Counted from the first letter of the stretch, positions 1 through 8,932 are shown. The stretch is 64,000 nt of DNA from VRUE01 sp963822295 (GCA_963822295.1 CAWGHD010000002.1:1116001-1180000), one strand, 5' to 3'. Program-made: numbers and translations. Notes: generated from the sequence alone by a model not told the origin.

Positions 1-1714
1 GCTCGACCGGCAGCTTGTTCGGCGAGATCCGCTGGCGCACGCCGTCGTCGAGCACCTCGGCGGCCGTCCCCGGCGTCGAGCCGAGGCCGCACTCGATCAG
101 GTACTCGAAGACCTCGTCGGGGCCCTTGCCGGAGCGCTCGCACATGTAGTGGACCTCCATCGGCGAGTAGGCGTGCAGGTGCAGCTGCGGGCGCGACGCT
201 CCTTCGCCAGCCGCAGCCACTCGCCGTACTCCTCGAGGGTCAGGTCGGGATGGATTCCGCCCTGCATGCAGATCTCGGTGGCGCCGAAGTCGACCGCTTC
301 GCCGATGCGGTCGGCGAAGTCCGCCTCGGATACCTCGTAGGCGTCCGGCGAGCGCCTGCCCTGGCCGAACCCGCAGAAGGCGCAGCCGACCACGCAGATG
401 TTGGTGAAGTTGATGTTGCGGTTGACGACGAACGTCACCCGGTCGCCCGCCAGCTCGGCCCGCAGCTCGTCGGCGGCCGATCCGCATCTCCTCGATCACC
501 TCGGGTCGCGTCTCGGCGAAGAGGGCGGTCAGCTCGTCCTCGCTCAGCTCCTCCCCCTCCCGCCCCCTGGCGATCGCCCGCTCGGCGAGGCGGCCGGTCG
601 ATCGTCCTCCTCGACCCGCCTGCCGGACCCGCGCCGCGGAATGAAGCTCCAGTACTTGAGCTTGATCACGTCGAGGACCCCCTGCTCCATCCACTCGGGG
701 TCCATGTACTGCGGGTAGACACAGAGCCGCTCGGTCAGCGCGTAGCCCTTCGGCGCCAGCTCCTTGCGGACCTGATGGGGGCTCGGGAAGGCATGCTCGG
801 GAGAGATGTGGTCGCCATTGGCGGAGAGGCCGCCGAGGTCGGTGGCGCCCGCTTCGACCAGCTCCGCCCACCAGTCCGAGAGGTTCGGCGGGATCTGGAC
901 GCCGACGTCCGGCATCAGCCGCCTGCACTCCTGAATCAGGCGCTTCAAGTCCTCGATCGTGACCTCGGTCGCCCAGTCGGGGAACTCGAGGAGATCTCCT
1001 TCGGGAGCCTCGGGCGAGGAGTCCCCGTCCTCCGCCCACCTGTCGCGCGCAGCCTGATCCGCGATGTCCGCCGACCTCACGCCCGTAGTACTTCGGATGC
1101 GGGACGAAGTTCTGGAGGATCACCTCCTGGAGGTGCCCGTGGCGCTCGTGCGAGCGCGCGAGCGCTTCGAGCGATGCGACGCGCTCGTCCTCTGTCTCTC
1201 CGATGCCGACGAGGATCCCGGTGGTGAACGGGATCCGCAGCTCTCCGGCGGCTTCGATCGTCTCCAGGCGCTTCGCAGGGTGCTTGGTCGGTGAGCCGGC
1301 GTGAACGGTCTCCATCAACCGCTCGGAGATCGACTCGAGCATCAGGCCCTGTGAGGCGGTCACCTCGCGCAGCCGGCCCAGATCCTCATGGGAGAGCACC
1401 CCGAGGTTCGTGTGAGGCAGGATGCCGCGCTCCAGCGCCCGCTCGCAGGCCCAGACGACGTAGGAGGTGAAGTCGTCGTGGCCCCACTCGGCGAGCCGGG
1501 ACGGCGACCTCGGCGTTGACCTCGGGCCGCTCGCCGGTGAGCACGAGCAGCTCCTTGGCGTTGCGGCGCTCGGCCTCGTCGAGCTTCGCCTCGACCTCCT
1601 CCGGAGAATGGATGTGCGCCCTGGTGGGTCGCGAAGGCGCAGTACTTGCAGTAGCAGCTGGCAGGTCCGCGAGAGCGACAGCGTGTAGTTACGCGAGAAG
1701 GTGACCCGCCGCAC
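1..1714 (-). CDS. fbiC: FbiC, 7,8-didemethyl-8-hydroxy-5-deazariboflavin synthase (partial, frame-broken)
   Basis: This two-domain radical SAM enzyme makes the deazaflavin core (FO) of coenzyme F420 from tyrosine and a pyrimidine precursor. The N-terminal CofG-like half begins at a GTG at 1714 and carries a Cys-rich YCKYCAFAT segment. The CofH-like half has NICVVGCAFCGFGQG, the CxxxCxxC cluster motif, near 370-420. Between them PHPKYYG and related CofG sequence can be followed only by changing frame several times (near 1670, 1500, 1080, 550 and 200). The 3' end lies beyond base 1. Since the fragments are in the right order and conserved, I read this as one gene with sequence errors, not a pseudogene. 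Confidence 0.88.
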   Translation of the reverse strand, partial: MRRVTFSRNYTLSLSRTCQLLLQVLRLRDPPGRTSILRRRSRRSSTRPSAATPRSCSCSPASGPRSTPRSPSRLAEWGHDDFTSYVVWACERALERGILPHTNLGVLSHEDLGRLREVTASQGLMLESISERLMETVHAGSPTKHPAKRLETIEAAGELRIPFTTGILVGIGETEDERVASLEALARSHERHGHLQEVILQNFVPHPKYYGREVGGHRGSGCARQVGGGRGLLARGSRRRSPRVPRLGDRGHDRGLEAPDSGVQAADAGRRRPDPAEPLGLVGGAGRSGRHRPRRPLRQWRPHLSRACLPEPPSGPQGAGAEGLRADRAALCLPAVHGPRVDGAGGPRRDQAQVLELHSAARVRQAGRGGRSTGRLAERAIARGREGEELSEDELTALFAETRPEVIEEMRIGRRRAAGRAGGRPGDVRRQPQHQLHQHLRGRLRLLRVRPGQALAGRLRGIRGGLRRPHRRSGRLRRHRDLHAGRNPSRPDPRGVRRVAAAGEGASRPQLHLHAYSPMEVHYMCERSGKGPDEVFEYLIECGLGSTPGTAAEVLDDGVRQRISPNKLPVE

Positions 1715-1760
1715 GCTGAGCAAGCTACAGGGATCGACCCCCGGACCGGCCCCGGAAACA

Positions 1761-1786
1761 CGCCGGGCCCCTTGCGGGGCCCGGCG
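1761..1786 (-). terminator. Strong GC hairpin after aquaporin
   Basis: An 11-bp perfect inverted repeat (CGCCGGGCCCC and its complement) with a 4-base loop lies just downstream of the aquaporin stop and upstream of the FbiC start. There is no clear T-run. It probably ends or attenuates aquaporin transcription. Confidence 0.6.
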
Positions 1787-1793
1787 GCACAGG

Positions 1794-2599
1794 TCAGTCG
1801 TCGAAGCCAGGCGGGCTCTGCCTTCGGCTTCGGAGGCTCGGGCTTCTTCGGCGGGTCGGGCTTCCGCGCCTGCGGTTTGACCGGCTCCGGCGGCTCGGTC
1901 GGGGCCGGGCCACCGGCCTCGAGCACGAACTTGAAGACCGCCGCAGCAAGCAGCGAGCCGACGATCGGGCCGAGCAGGTAGGGCCAGACGTCGCCCCACT
2001 CGTTGCCGACCAGCGCCGGGCCGAACCAGCGGGCCGGGTTGAAGGAGCCGCCGGTCAGCGGGCCGCCGACCATGACGGCGAAACCGAGCGTCGTGCCGAT
2101 CGCCAGCGGCGCCCACTCCTTGAAGCTCTTCTTCGAGTAGACGGCGGCGAGGATCACCAGGACGAGGCAGAAGGTGCCGATCGCCTCGACGATCATCCCC
2201 TGCATGGCGCCGCCGAGCAGGCCGCTGACTTCGACCGCGCCGTAGTTCGTGGCGCGACCCTCGTCCTCCAGCAGGCCCTTGCAGAGCAGCGCGCCGAGCA
2301 CACCGCCGGAGAGCTGGGCGAGCATGTAGATCGCCGCGTCGATCGCGGCAGATCCGCTTGATCGCTGCCGCGGCAAGCGTCACCGCGGGGTTGAAGTGCC
2401 CACCGCTGACCACGCCGAACATGACGATCAGGCCGAACAGAAGGAAGGCGTGGACGAGGCCGACGACCGCGAAGTCCGTGCCGAACTGCGCCTGATCTCC
2501 GGTCGCCACGTACAGCACGACGACGCTGGTGACGAAGAACACCAGCAGGAAGGTGCCGATCAGCTCGGCGAGATATGCCGAAAGTCCTCGTTCCTGCAC
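1794..2599 (-). CDS. MIP-family aquaporin/glycerol channel (frame-broken)
   Basis: A membrane channel for water or small solutes. The start is a GTG at 2599 with a very strong GGAGGAGGAG ribosome site just upstream, giving VQERGLSAYLAELIGTF. The first pore motif, HFNPAVT, lies in this frame; after a frame change near 2350 the second motif, GGSFNPARWFGPAL, follows with the remaining helices. The tail is rich in Pro/Lys (PPKKPEPPKPK). One more frame change near 1810 gives a natural ending, PPGFDD then stop. Both NPA motifs are intact, so the protein is probably functional and the breaks are likely errors. AqpZ-like versus GlpF-like selectivity cannot be settled here. Confidence 0.88.
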
Positions 2600-2680
2600 T
2601 TCTCCTCCTCCTCAATTCCTGGACTGACTAGCGGCGGCAGTCTACCCGGATTGGAGGAACGACTAGGGTTTCGCGCTTCG

Positions 2681-3651
2681 ATGAGACGAGTTGTCCGCGC
2701 TGCTGGCGGCCGCTCTGCTCGCGGCCGGCGCCGCCGGTTGCGGCGGGGACGGCGCAGAACCGGGCGCGCCCACCGGCGCGACGCTGGTGCTCGATTTCAC
2801 GCCCAACGCGGTCCACTCCGGGATCTACGCGGCGCGAGCGCCAGGGCTTCTACGAGCACGCCGGGATCGACCTCACGATCCGTGAGCCCGGCGACTCGAC
2901 CGACGCGCCCGAAGCTGCTCGAGGCCGGCCGCGCCGATTTCGCGATCCTCGACATCCACGACCTCGGGATCGCCCGCGAGCGCGGGCTCGACCTGGTCGG
3001 GGTGATGCCGATCGTGCAGGCGCCGCTGGCCTCCGTGATCGCCCGCGCCGACGGCGCCGTGCGGCGCCCGCGCGACCTCGAGGGCCGCACCGTCGGCGTC
3101 ACCGGCCTGCCCTCCGACGAAGCGGTCGTCGACTCCGAGGTGAGCGCCGACGGCGGCGACCCCGCCGCGGTCGAGCGGGTGACGATCGGGTTCAACGCGG
3201 TCTCCTCGCTGGCCGCCGGCAAGGTCGACGCGGCGACCGGGTTCTGGAACGCCGAGGGGTGGCGCTGCGCCGCCGGGACGTCCCGGTCCGGATCTTCAAG
3301 GTCGACGACTACGGCGCGCCGCCCTACCCGGAGCTTGTCCTCGTCACCTCGCGGCGAGACGATCGAGCGCGACCCCGACCTGGTCGCCGCCGTGGTCGGG
3401 CGGCGACGACCCGCGGCTACGCGCTCGCGGTGCCGAGACCCGGAGCGCGCCCTCGACGACCTCGCTCGCCGTCGGTGCCCGGACTCGACCGCGCCGAACA
3501 GGCGGCCCAGCTGCGAGGCGCTGCAGCCCGACCTGAGGCCGGCGCCGTTCGATCCCGCCGTCCTGCGCGCCTGGGCCGGCCTGGGACCTCGAGCACGGGC
3601 TGCTGAGCCGACCGCTCGACGTCGCGGAAGCCTTCGAGCTCAGGCGGCTGA
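2681..3651 (+). CDS. ABC transporter substrate-binding protein, NMT1/THI5-like (frame-broken)
   Basis: A secreted lipoprotein-type binding protein of the thiamine-precursor (ThiY/THI5) family. The signal region reads ALLAAALLAAGAAGCGG with a lipobox cysteine. It is followed by the family-typical LDFTPNAVHSGIY, then YEHAGIDLTI, the long intact stretch LLEAGRADFAILDIHDLGIA and onward, and a C-terminal DLEHGLLSRPLDVAEAFEL. At least five frame changes are needed (about 2693, 2835, 2910, 3260 and 3350-3420), so the end is approximate. TAGGGT lies 11 bases before the ATG. No permease or ATPase gene is next to it, which is unusual. Ligand specificity is inferred from family only. Confidence 0.72.
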
Positions 3652-3969
3652 GCAGGCCCTCGACCAGCGCCGGCAGTTCGCGCGCCATCCGCGAGCGCGG
3701 CACGACCAGGTCGACCCCGGCCGCCTCCGCCGCCCGCCGCGTCTCCGCGTCGACGTGCGAGTAGTAGCCGAGCACCGGCACCCCGGTCGCCGACCAGCGC
3801 CTCCGGGCTCTCGATCTCGAGGTCGGCGACGATCAGCCTCGATCCCGTCGAGCGAGGCGCCGTCGAGCGCGCGCGGCGCAGCGTCACCTCGTGGCCGGCG
3901 CGCGCTCAGCATCGCCTCGACCTTGCTGCCGAGCATCAGGTCGGCGGAGACGGAGACGACGCGGGCCAC
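3640..3969 (-). CDS. Small receiver-like domain protein (frame-broken)
   Basis: A short protein of about 105 residues starting at a GTG at 3969 (VARVVSVSADLMLGSKVEAML). With two frame changes it continues through LIVADLEIESPEALVGDR and PVLGYYSHVDAETRRAAEAAG, ending near LVVPRSRMARELPALVEGLL. The alternating strand/helix pattern, with an Asp after the third strand and a late Arg/Lys-type position, resembles a stand-alone receiver or B12-type Rossmann domain. It converges on the binding-protein gene, and the two 3' ends share a GCTCAG/CTGAGC hairpin. Function unknown. Confidence 0.5.
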   Translation of the reverse strand: MARVVSVSADLMLGSKVEAMLSARRPRGDAAPRALDGASLDGIEADRRRPRDREPGGAGRRPGCRCSATTRTSTRRRGGRRRRPGSTWSCRARGWRANCRRWSRACSAA

Positions 3970-3979
3970 GGGCGGGCCG

Positions 3980-4343
3980 CTAGATCGCGCGGCGCTGGCG
4001 GAACTCTTCGCGGACGCTCTCCGGCCGTCCCCACATCTGGACGACCTCGGAGCGCCCCTCGCGCACCTCGCGCGACCTGCAGCTCGCCGCCGACGCCCTC
4101 GGCGTCGAGCTTGGCGAGCACCCCCTTCACGGTCTCCGCCGCGGCGGCGTGCCCGAAGCTGTGGGCGACCAGCAGCCGCCAGTGCCACTCGCTGCCCGAG
4201 TAGGGCTGGGCGTTGACCTGGCTGAGCGTGACGGCGCAGTCGACGTAGCGGCTCTCGTCGTCGATGCGCAGGTCGAGCTCGAGGTCCGTCCAGTCGGACG
4301 GCATCGAGTCGAGCACCTGCTGGAAGTCGTCGGCGAGGGCCAT
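3980..4343 (-). CDS. Conserved hypothetical protein, about 120 residues
   Basis: The ATG at 4343 opens a clean frame (MALADDFQQVLDSMPSDWTDLELDLRIDDESRY) through LLVAHSFGHAAAAETVKGVL. A single frame change near 4080 then gives a plausible Arg-rich ending, VREEFRQRRAI. No signal peptide or membrane segment is visible. It follows the DtxR-family gene on the same strand and precedes the receiver-like gene by about 10 bases, so all three are probably co-transcribed. I do not recognise a family. Confidence 0.6.
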
Positions 4344-4354
4344 CGGCGCGAAGC

Positions 4355-4794
4355 TTACGACCACCCGGGTGGAGGGGGCGTCAGGTCGGGGCCCGGGATC
4401 GGCGTCCCGTGCGGGTCGTGGCTCGGCTCCCCGAGCTTCGCCGCGATCAGCAGCTCGAGGTCCTCGGAGATGTAGTGCTCGAGCACCTCGGCCTCCTCGT
4501 GGACCCGGTCGCTCGGCATGCCCAGCGCCTCGGAGAGATAGGCCTCGATCAGCCGGTGGTGGCGGATCACCTCCAGCGCGACCTTCTCGCCGGCCGGGGT
4601 CAGGCGTCACCCCCTTGTAGGGGAGGTAGTCGACGAGCCCGAGCCCGTCGAGCCGCTTCAGCATCGAGGTCGCGGTCGCCGGCGTCACCCCGAGCCGCTC
4701 CGCCAGCTCGCCGTTGGGCACCGGCCCCTTGCGCTTCTGGGAGAGCGCGTAGATCGCCTTCGCGTAGTCCTCGATGACCGCGCTGGGAGTTCAT
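4355..4794 (-). CDS. DtxR/MntR-family metal-dependent transcriptional regulator (frame-broken)
   Basis: A metal-sensing repressor. The N-terminal winged helix reads AVIEDYAKAIYALSQKRKGP and NGELAERLGVTPATATSMLKRL. The C-terminal dimerisation/metal half has HHRLIEAYLSEALGMPSDRVHEEAEVLEHYISEDLE, with the His/Glu ligands typical of MntR/IdeR. The ATG at 4794 overlaps the ZIP transporter stop by one base (TGATG), showing translational coupling. Frame changes are needed near 4780 and 4610. It lacks an SH3-like third domain, so it is closer to MntR than IdeR. Context suggests it senses the metal moved by the neighbouring ZIP protein and binds the TTTAG/CTAAA sites upstream of the operon. Confidence 0.85.
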
Positions 4795-6013
4795 CAGACG
4801 CACACCAGCAGCCCGGTCGCGTACATCACGGCCGACTCCGCAGAGGATGCCGAGCGACCGCGGTCGGGTTGAGCGCGTTGCCGTCTTCGTCCCGCATCAT
4901 CGGGGCCAGCTGCACGATGACGCGGGCGATCGCCCCGACGCCGACGCCGAAGAGCAGGGCGCCCACGCTCGGGTTGAAGGCGGCGGCCCCGATCCAGGCG
5001 CCGAGGATCGCCGGCGCGCCGGCGATCAGGCCGAGCGCGAGCAATCGTCCCAGCCCCGGTCGTCCCGAGCCCTCCTCACCGTCGCGCAGCGGGGCGACGA
5101 TCGCCAGGCCCTCGGTCGTGTTGTGGATCGCGAAGCCGATCACGAGGAAGGCGCCGAGGGCGAGCGACCCGGACGCGTAGGCGGTCCCGATCGCCAGCCC
5201 CTCGCCGAGGTTGTGGAGGCCGATCCCGATCGCGACGAGCAGCGCCAGGTAGGCGCCCTTCGAGCCCGAGGCCCCGGCCCGCTCGCCGCGCCTCGAGAGG
5301 TGCGAGTCGATCCCGGCGAGGACCAGGTAGGCGACCAGCGCCCCGAGGAAGACGAGGCTCGCGCCGCCGAAGGCGGCCGGCGCCTCGGCGGCGATCTCGA
5401 GGCCCTCGAGCCCCGCGTCGATCGCCAGGAAGCCGAGCAGGCCGACGGTGAAGGCGATCAGCCCCGCCATCCAGCGCATATCGAGGCGCCTCAGAAATGG
5501 CAGCCAGAGCATCCCGAGGCTGACCGGGATCACGCCGACGTAGATGCCGAGCAGCGCCATCAGGCCGTAGAAGCCGACGTCGGCCTCGGGGGTCTCGGCG
5601 GCGACCGGAATGTCTGTCGCGATCGTGCCGCCCGTGGAGGTCAGGACGAAGATCTCGTACGCCTCGGCCTCGATCCAGGGGTAGGCGATAACCAGCTTCG
5701 CCGAGTCGAGCCGGCCGATCTCCCGCCCGTCGGGGGCGCTGAACGGCGCGTAGGCATCGTTGACGGCCACCTGGGCGACCTCGACCGCATCGGGGCCGTC
5801 GTTGCGCAGCGTCAGCTCGATCTCCCCCGGCCTCAGCACGGTGCCCTCGATCGAGACCTCCTCGACCGGCGGCCCGTTGCGCTCGCCCAGCCCGCCGCCG
5901 AAGATCGCGAGGGCGCCGATCGCGACCGCGATCAGGAGGAGCGGGAAGAGCCCCAGCGCCCAGGTCGGCGCCCTGCCCCCTCCGATGCCCTCGGCCCGGC
6001 TGCCCGCCTCCAT
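4794..6013 (-). CDS. ZIP-family divalent metal transporter
   Basis: An inner-membrane transporter, probably for zinc, iron or manganese. An N-terminal membrane segment (LFPLLLIAVAIGALAIFGGG) is followed by an extracytoplasmic domain of about 110 residues and then the ZIP core. The core shows the two helix signatures HNLGEGLAIG and HNTTEGLAI, which supply metal-binding His/Glu residues. One frame change near 4860 restores the expected last helix, SAVMYATGLLVCV. The extra N-terminal domain before the core is unusual for ZupT-type proteins. Its ATG overlaps the multicopper oxidase stop (TGATG), so it is the middle gene of a three-gene operon. Confidence 0.88.
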
Positions 6014-7176
6014 CAGGCCGGGTTCCCCTCCCCGCCCCAGGGGAGGTCGCAGTAGAGCGCGGCGGCGGCCGCTGCGCTCATCTTGGTCGGGTCTCCGACG
6101 CGGAAGAACCCGGTCCAGCCGAGCTCGGCGAACTCGCTGACGTGGGCGTGGAACATGTAGTCGCCGTCGAAGGGGAACTTCAACTCGAGGATCCCGCGCT
6201 GCCCCTGCCCCTGGATCACCGTGTCGGTGAACTCCGTCGGGGTCAGCGAGGTCCCCGTCGGGTAGTAGTGGAAGAAGTTGGCGTGGACGTGGAACGAGTT
6301 GAGCGGGTCGTACTCGAGCACGTTGACCAGGTGGATCCGGACCAGGTCGTCGCGGCGGACCAGGATCGGGTGGTCGATGTAGTGGAAGCCGACCGTGTTG
6401 ACGGCGTAGACCTCGTTGGCGAGGTCGAAGTTGGTGTCGAAGCCGTTCATCACCATCACCATCTCGTCGGCTTCGGGGCGCCCCTTCTTCGGGTCGATGA
6501 TGAAAGCCCCATAGAGGCCGTGGGCGATGTGGGTGGCGAGCGGGGCGACGTGGCAGTGGTAGAGGTGGAGGCCGAACGGCTCCGCCTCGAATTCGTAGGT
6601 GAAGGAGCCGCCGGGCTCGATCTGCCCCCCGCCGCGGCCTTCGCCGATTCCCGGCATCCCGTCCATCAGCGCCGGGTGGAGGCCGTGGAAGTGCATCGTG
6701 TGCGGGTGGTCGGAGGAGTTGACGAAGTGGATCCGCAGCCTCTCCCCCTCGCGGGCCCGCAGGGTGGGGCCCGGGACGCGCCCGTTGTAGGTCCAGGCTG
6801 CGTACCTGACCCCCGGTGCGACTTCGATCTCCTTGTCATGGGCGACGATCGTCCACTCGCGCAGGACCCGGCCGCTCGCCAGCCGCCGCGTCGTGCCGTA
6901 GTCGAAGTCGCGCAGGATCTCGGTCGGGTTGAAGCCGTTCGCCCGGTGATCGACTTCCCGGCCCTTCTCGAAGGTCGCGTGCGGGAAGCCCGCATGGCCG
7001 GCGTGGCCGTTGCCGCCGGCGACGGCGCCGTGGGCCCCGCCATGGCCGCCCTCGGCGAGCGCGCCACGGCTCGAGAGCAATCCGCCGAGCCCGACCACCG
7101 CCGGCGCCGCGACCGCGGCGCCGCCCAGCAGCCTGCGCCTGCTGATCCCCTTGTCGTTTGGGTCGGAATCCGCCAT
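6013..7176 (-). CDS. Two-domain multicopper oxidase, Tat-exported
   Basis: A copper enzyme acting outside the membrane. The N-terminus has a twin-arginine signal (SRRRLLGG followed by a hydrophobic stretch), then a Gly/His-rich linker. Four HxH copper motifs are visible: HTMHFHGLHP and LYHCHVAPLATHI in domain one, FHVHANFFHYYP and MFHAHVSEF in domain two. The Cys of the type 1 site is only in the first domain (HCH), the second having HAH. This fits a small type-C two-domain laccase rather than a three-domain CueO. Metal oxidation is likely given the ZIP and DtxR genes downstream. A CAAAAT box 7 bases before the ATG at 7176 suggests a leaderless mRNA. Confidence 0.88.
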   Translation of the reverse strand: MADSDPNDKGISRRRLLGGAAVAAPAVVGLGGLLSSRGALAEGGHGGAHGAVAGGNGHAGHAGFPHATFEKGREVDHRANGFNPTEILRDFDYGTTRRLASGRVLREWTIVAHDKEIEVAPGVRYAAWTYNGRVPGPTLRAREGERLRIHFVNSSDHPHTMHFHGLHPALMDGMPGIGEGRGGGQIEPGGSFTYEFEAEPFGLHLYHCHVAPLATHIAHGLYGAFIIDPKKGRPEADEMVMVMNGFDTNFDLANEVYAVNTVGFHYIDHPILVRRDDLVRIHLVNVLEYDPLNSFHVHANFFHYYPTGTSLTPTEFTDTVIQGQGQRGILELKFPFDGDYMFHAHVSEFAELGWTGFFRVGDPTKMSAAAAAALYCDLPWGGEGNPA

Positions 7177-7195
7177 CGGTGAGATTTTGACACAT

Positions 7196-7223
7196 CTAAA
7201 AGACGTTTTTAGGCCCATCTAAA
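7196..7223. promoter_or_regulatory. Predicted DtxR-family operator (overlapping TTTAG/CTAAA half-sites)
   Basis: Two overlapping inverted repeats stand out as AT-rich in GC-rich DNA: CTAAAA-N5-TTTTAG (7196-7212) and TTTAG-N6-CTAAA (7208-7223). They share the central TTTAG half-site. Such half-sites resemble MntR/IdeR-type boxes. They lie 20 to 47 bases upstream of the oxidase-ZIP-regulator operon, and on the other side 38 bases before the ygfZ start. Confidence 0.65.
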
Positions 7224-7246
7224 TCAGGCCGGGCCGCGGGCGCTCG

Positions 7247-7252
7247 TAGAAT
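7247..7252 (+). promoter_or_regulatory. Predicted -10 (TAGAAT) for a leaderless ygfZ transcript
   Basis: TAGAAT ends 8 bases before the ygfZ ATG, and no Shine-Dalgarno sequence is present. Confidence 0.55.
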
Positions 7253-7260
7253 CGCCGGAG

Positions 7261-8214
7261 ATGGCCTCCCAGACCCGGATCGAGCTCGACGCGCAGTACC
7301 GCCAGCTGCGCGAGGAGTGCGGCCTGCTCGACCGCTCGGCACGCGGCAAGCTGCTCGTCACCGGCCCCGACGCGGCCGAGTTCCTCCAGGGGCAGGTGAC
7401 CAACGACGTCGAGGCGCTCGAGCCCGGCGAGGGCTGCTACGCGGCGCTGCTCGACCGCAAGGGCCACATCCAGGCGGACATGAGGGTGCTCCGCCTCGCC
7501 GCCGGCGAATTCTGGATCGACACCGGGCCGCAGACCGCGGCCGTCACCCGGCGCCACCTCGAGACCTACAAGATCGGCCGCGAGGTCGAGGTCGAGGACG
7601 TCACCGAGAGCCGGGCGATCGTCTCGCTGATCGGGCCGGCGACCGGCGCCGTGGCCGGCACCGCCGCGCTCCCTCCCCACGCCAACGAAACGACCTCCGT
7701 CGCCGCGGTCGAGTGCATCGCGGCCGGAACCGCGGGAGGGGTCGACCTGATCGCGGACGCCGCCGAGGCGGGCCGCCTCGTGGCGGTCCTGCGCGAAGCG
7801 GGCGCCGCGGAGGTCGACGAGGCGGCGGCGGAGATCCTCCGGATCGAGGCGGGGGTTCCCCGCTTCGGTGCCGAGATGAGCGCCGAGACGATGCCGGCCG
7901 AGGCGGGGATCGTCGAGGCCGCGGTCAGCTTCACCAAGGGCTGCTACATCGGCCAGGAGCCGGTTGCGCGCCTGCACCACCGGGGGCGGCCCAACCGCCA
8001 TCTGAGGGGCCTGCGGCTGAGCGCGCCGGCGGAGCCCGGCACCCCCCTGAGCCTGGGCGACAGGGAGGTGGGCAGGGTCGGCAGCGCCGCCGTATCCCCC
8101 GCCCACGGCCCGATCGCCCTGGCGATCGTCCGCCGCGAGGCCGAGCCGGGAGACGAGCTCGCCGTAGGTGAAGATGGCGTTACGGCGCGGGTAGTCGACT
8201 TGCCGTTCGGCTAG
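7261..8214 (+). CDS. ygfZ: YgfZ/GcvT-like folate-binding protein
   Basis: A tetrahydrofolate-binding protein that helps in assembly or repair of iron-sulfur clusters, notably in radical SAM enzymes. It is 317 residues long. The diagnostic YgfZ motif KGCYIGQE with following Arg is clear near residue 227, and the N-terminal region (LLDRSARGKLLVTGPDAAEFLQGQ) matches the GcvT-like fold. It is divergent from the multicopper oxidase operon. The stop codon TAG forms part of the predicted -10 of the next gene. Confidence 0.92.
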   Translation: MASQTRIELDAQYRQLREECGLLDRSARGKLLVTGPDAAEFLQGQVTNDVEALEPGEGCYAALLDRKGHIQADMRVLRLAAGEFWIDTGPQTAAVTRRHLETYKIGREVEVEDVTESRAIVSLIGPATGAVAGTAALPPHANETTSVAAVECIAAGTAGGVDLIADAAEAGRLVAVLREAGAAEVDEAAAEILRIEAGVPRFGAEMSAETMPAEAGIVEAAVSFTKGCYIGQEPVARLHHRGRPNRHLRGLRLSAPAEPGTPLSLGDREVGRVGSAAVSPAHGPIALAIVRREAEPGDELAVGEDGVTARVVDLPFG

Positions 8215-8217
8215 ATT
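8212..8217 (+). promoter_or_regulatory. Predicted -10 (TAGATT) for the lipoprotein gene
   Basis: TAGATT overlaps the ygfZ stop codon and ends 8 bases before the next ATG, without a ribosome-binding site. Confidence 0.5.
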
Positions 8218-8225
8218 CCGCCGCG

Positions 8226-8708
8226 ATGGCACTCGGGAGAGGCATTGCGGTGGGGGCGTGCATCGGCGCGCTTGCGCTGGCGGCGCTCGGCTGCGGCGCC
8301 GAGGAGCACGCGAACGAACCGCGTCCCTCGCCGCCGACCAGGGTCAGCGTCGCGGTCTCCGGCGACTCGATCAGCGTGCAGCCCTCGCGGATCGCCATCG
8401 GGCCCGAAACGACCAAACTGATCCCCCAGAACCAGGACCAGCCGCAGCCCGCGATCCGCGGCGGCGGTCCGCTCACCGTCGTCTTCGTCACGGCCAACCT
8501 GACCGACACCGACTCGAGCCTGGAGATCGAAGGCCCGAAGGACACCAGCTCCGGCCTGCTCACCGCCAACGGCAACGCCAGCTACCAGACCGCCCTGCCG
8601 ACCGGCACCTACACGATCAGCGCCGCCGACATCCCGGGCGCCAAGAGCGCGACCCTCACGGTCGGCCCCTACCGCGCCTCCTCCCAAAACGACGTCCTCC
8701 TCCCCTAG
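8226..8708 (+). CDS. Secreted lipoprotein, hypothetical
   Basis: The 160-residue product has a short signal peptide and a lipobox (LALAALGC) at about residue 22, so it should be lipid-anchored outside the membrane. The mature part is Pro/Ser/Thr-rich with a beta-sandwich look (GPLTVVFVTANLTDTDSSLEI, LPTGTYTISAADIPG), similar to cupredoxin-like or Ig-like small domains. No copper-ligand set is evident. It starts 11 bases after ygfZ. I do not recognise a family. Confidence 0.75.
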   Translation: MALGRGIAVGACIGALALAALGCGAEEHANEPRPSPPTRVSVAVSGDSISVQPSRIAIGPETTKLIPQNQDQPQPAIRGGGPLTVVFVTANLTDTDSSLEIEGPKDTSSGLLTANGNASYQTALPTGTYTISAADIPGAKSATLTVGPYRASSQNDVLLP

Positions 8709-8749
8709 TCGAAGGCGGCGCGCTGCGGCGGCTTGACGGCCGTTTGCTG

Positions 8750-8796
8750 CCGAGCCGTCAATTGACCACCCAGGAGACGGTGAATTGACGGCTCGG
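8750..8796. repeat. Long inverted repeat upstream of rmuC
   Basis: A perfect 14-bp inverted repeat (CCGAGCCGTCAATT at 8750-8763, complement at 8783-8796) extends to 17 bp with one mismatch and leaves a loop of about 11 bases. It follows the lipoprotein gene by about 40 bases. It may be a terminator or one edge of an inserted segment holding rmuC. Apart from this, 8797-8917 shows no gene I can support. Confidence 0.7.
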
Positions 8797-8932
8797 CCCT
8801 CACATTCCGTCCGAACCTCAGTTCACCCTCCGTCGGCTCTCGATTTGGGAGCACAACGACGTGCACCGCGTCCTCATCGGTCCCCACCGGGAGCCGGAGT
8901 AAGACGGGGATTGCACCGAAGGAGGAATGAAA

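Noticed and set aside
3640..3655. GCTCAG-GCGG-CTGAGC hairpin at the converging 3' ends
   Set aside because: Only a 6-bp stem without a T-run; noted within the gene entries but too weak to call a terminator.
6142..7182. A 346-residue frame antisense to the multicopper oxidase
   Set aside because: It is a Val/Asp/Glu-rich shadow of a clearly real gene.
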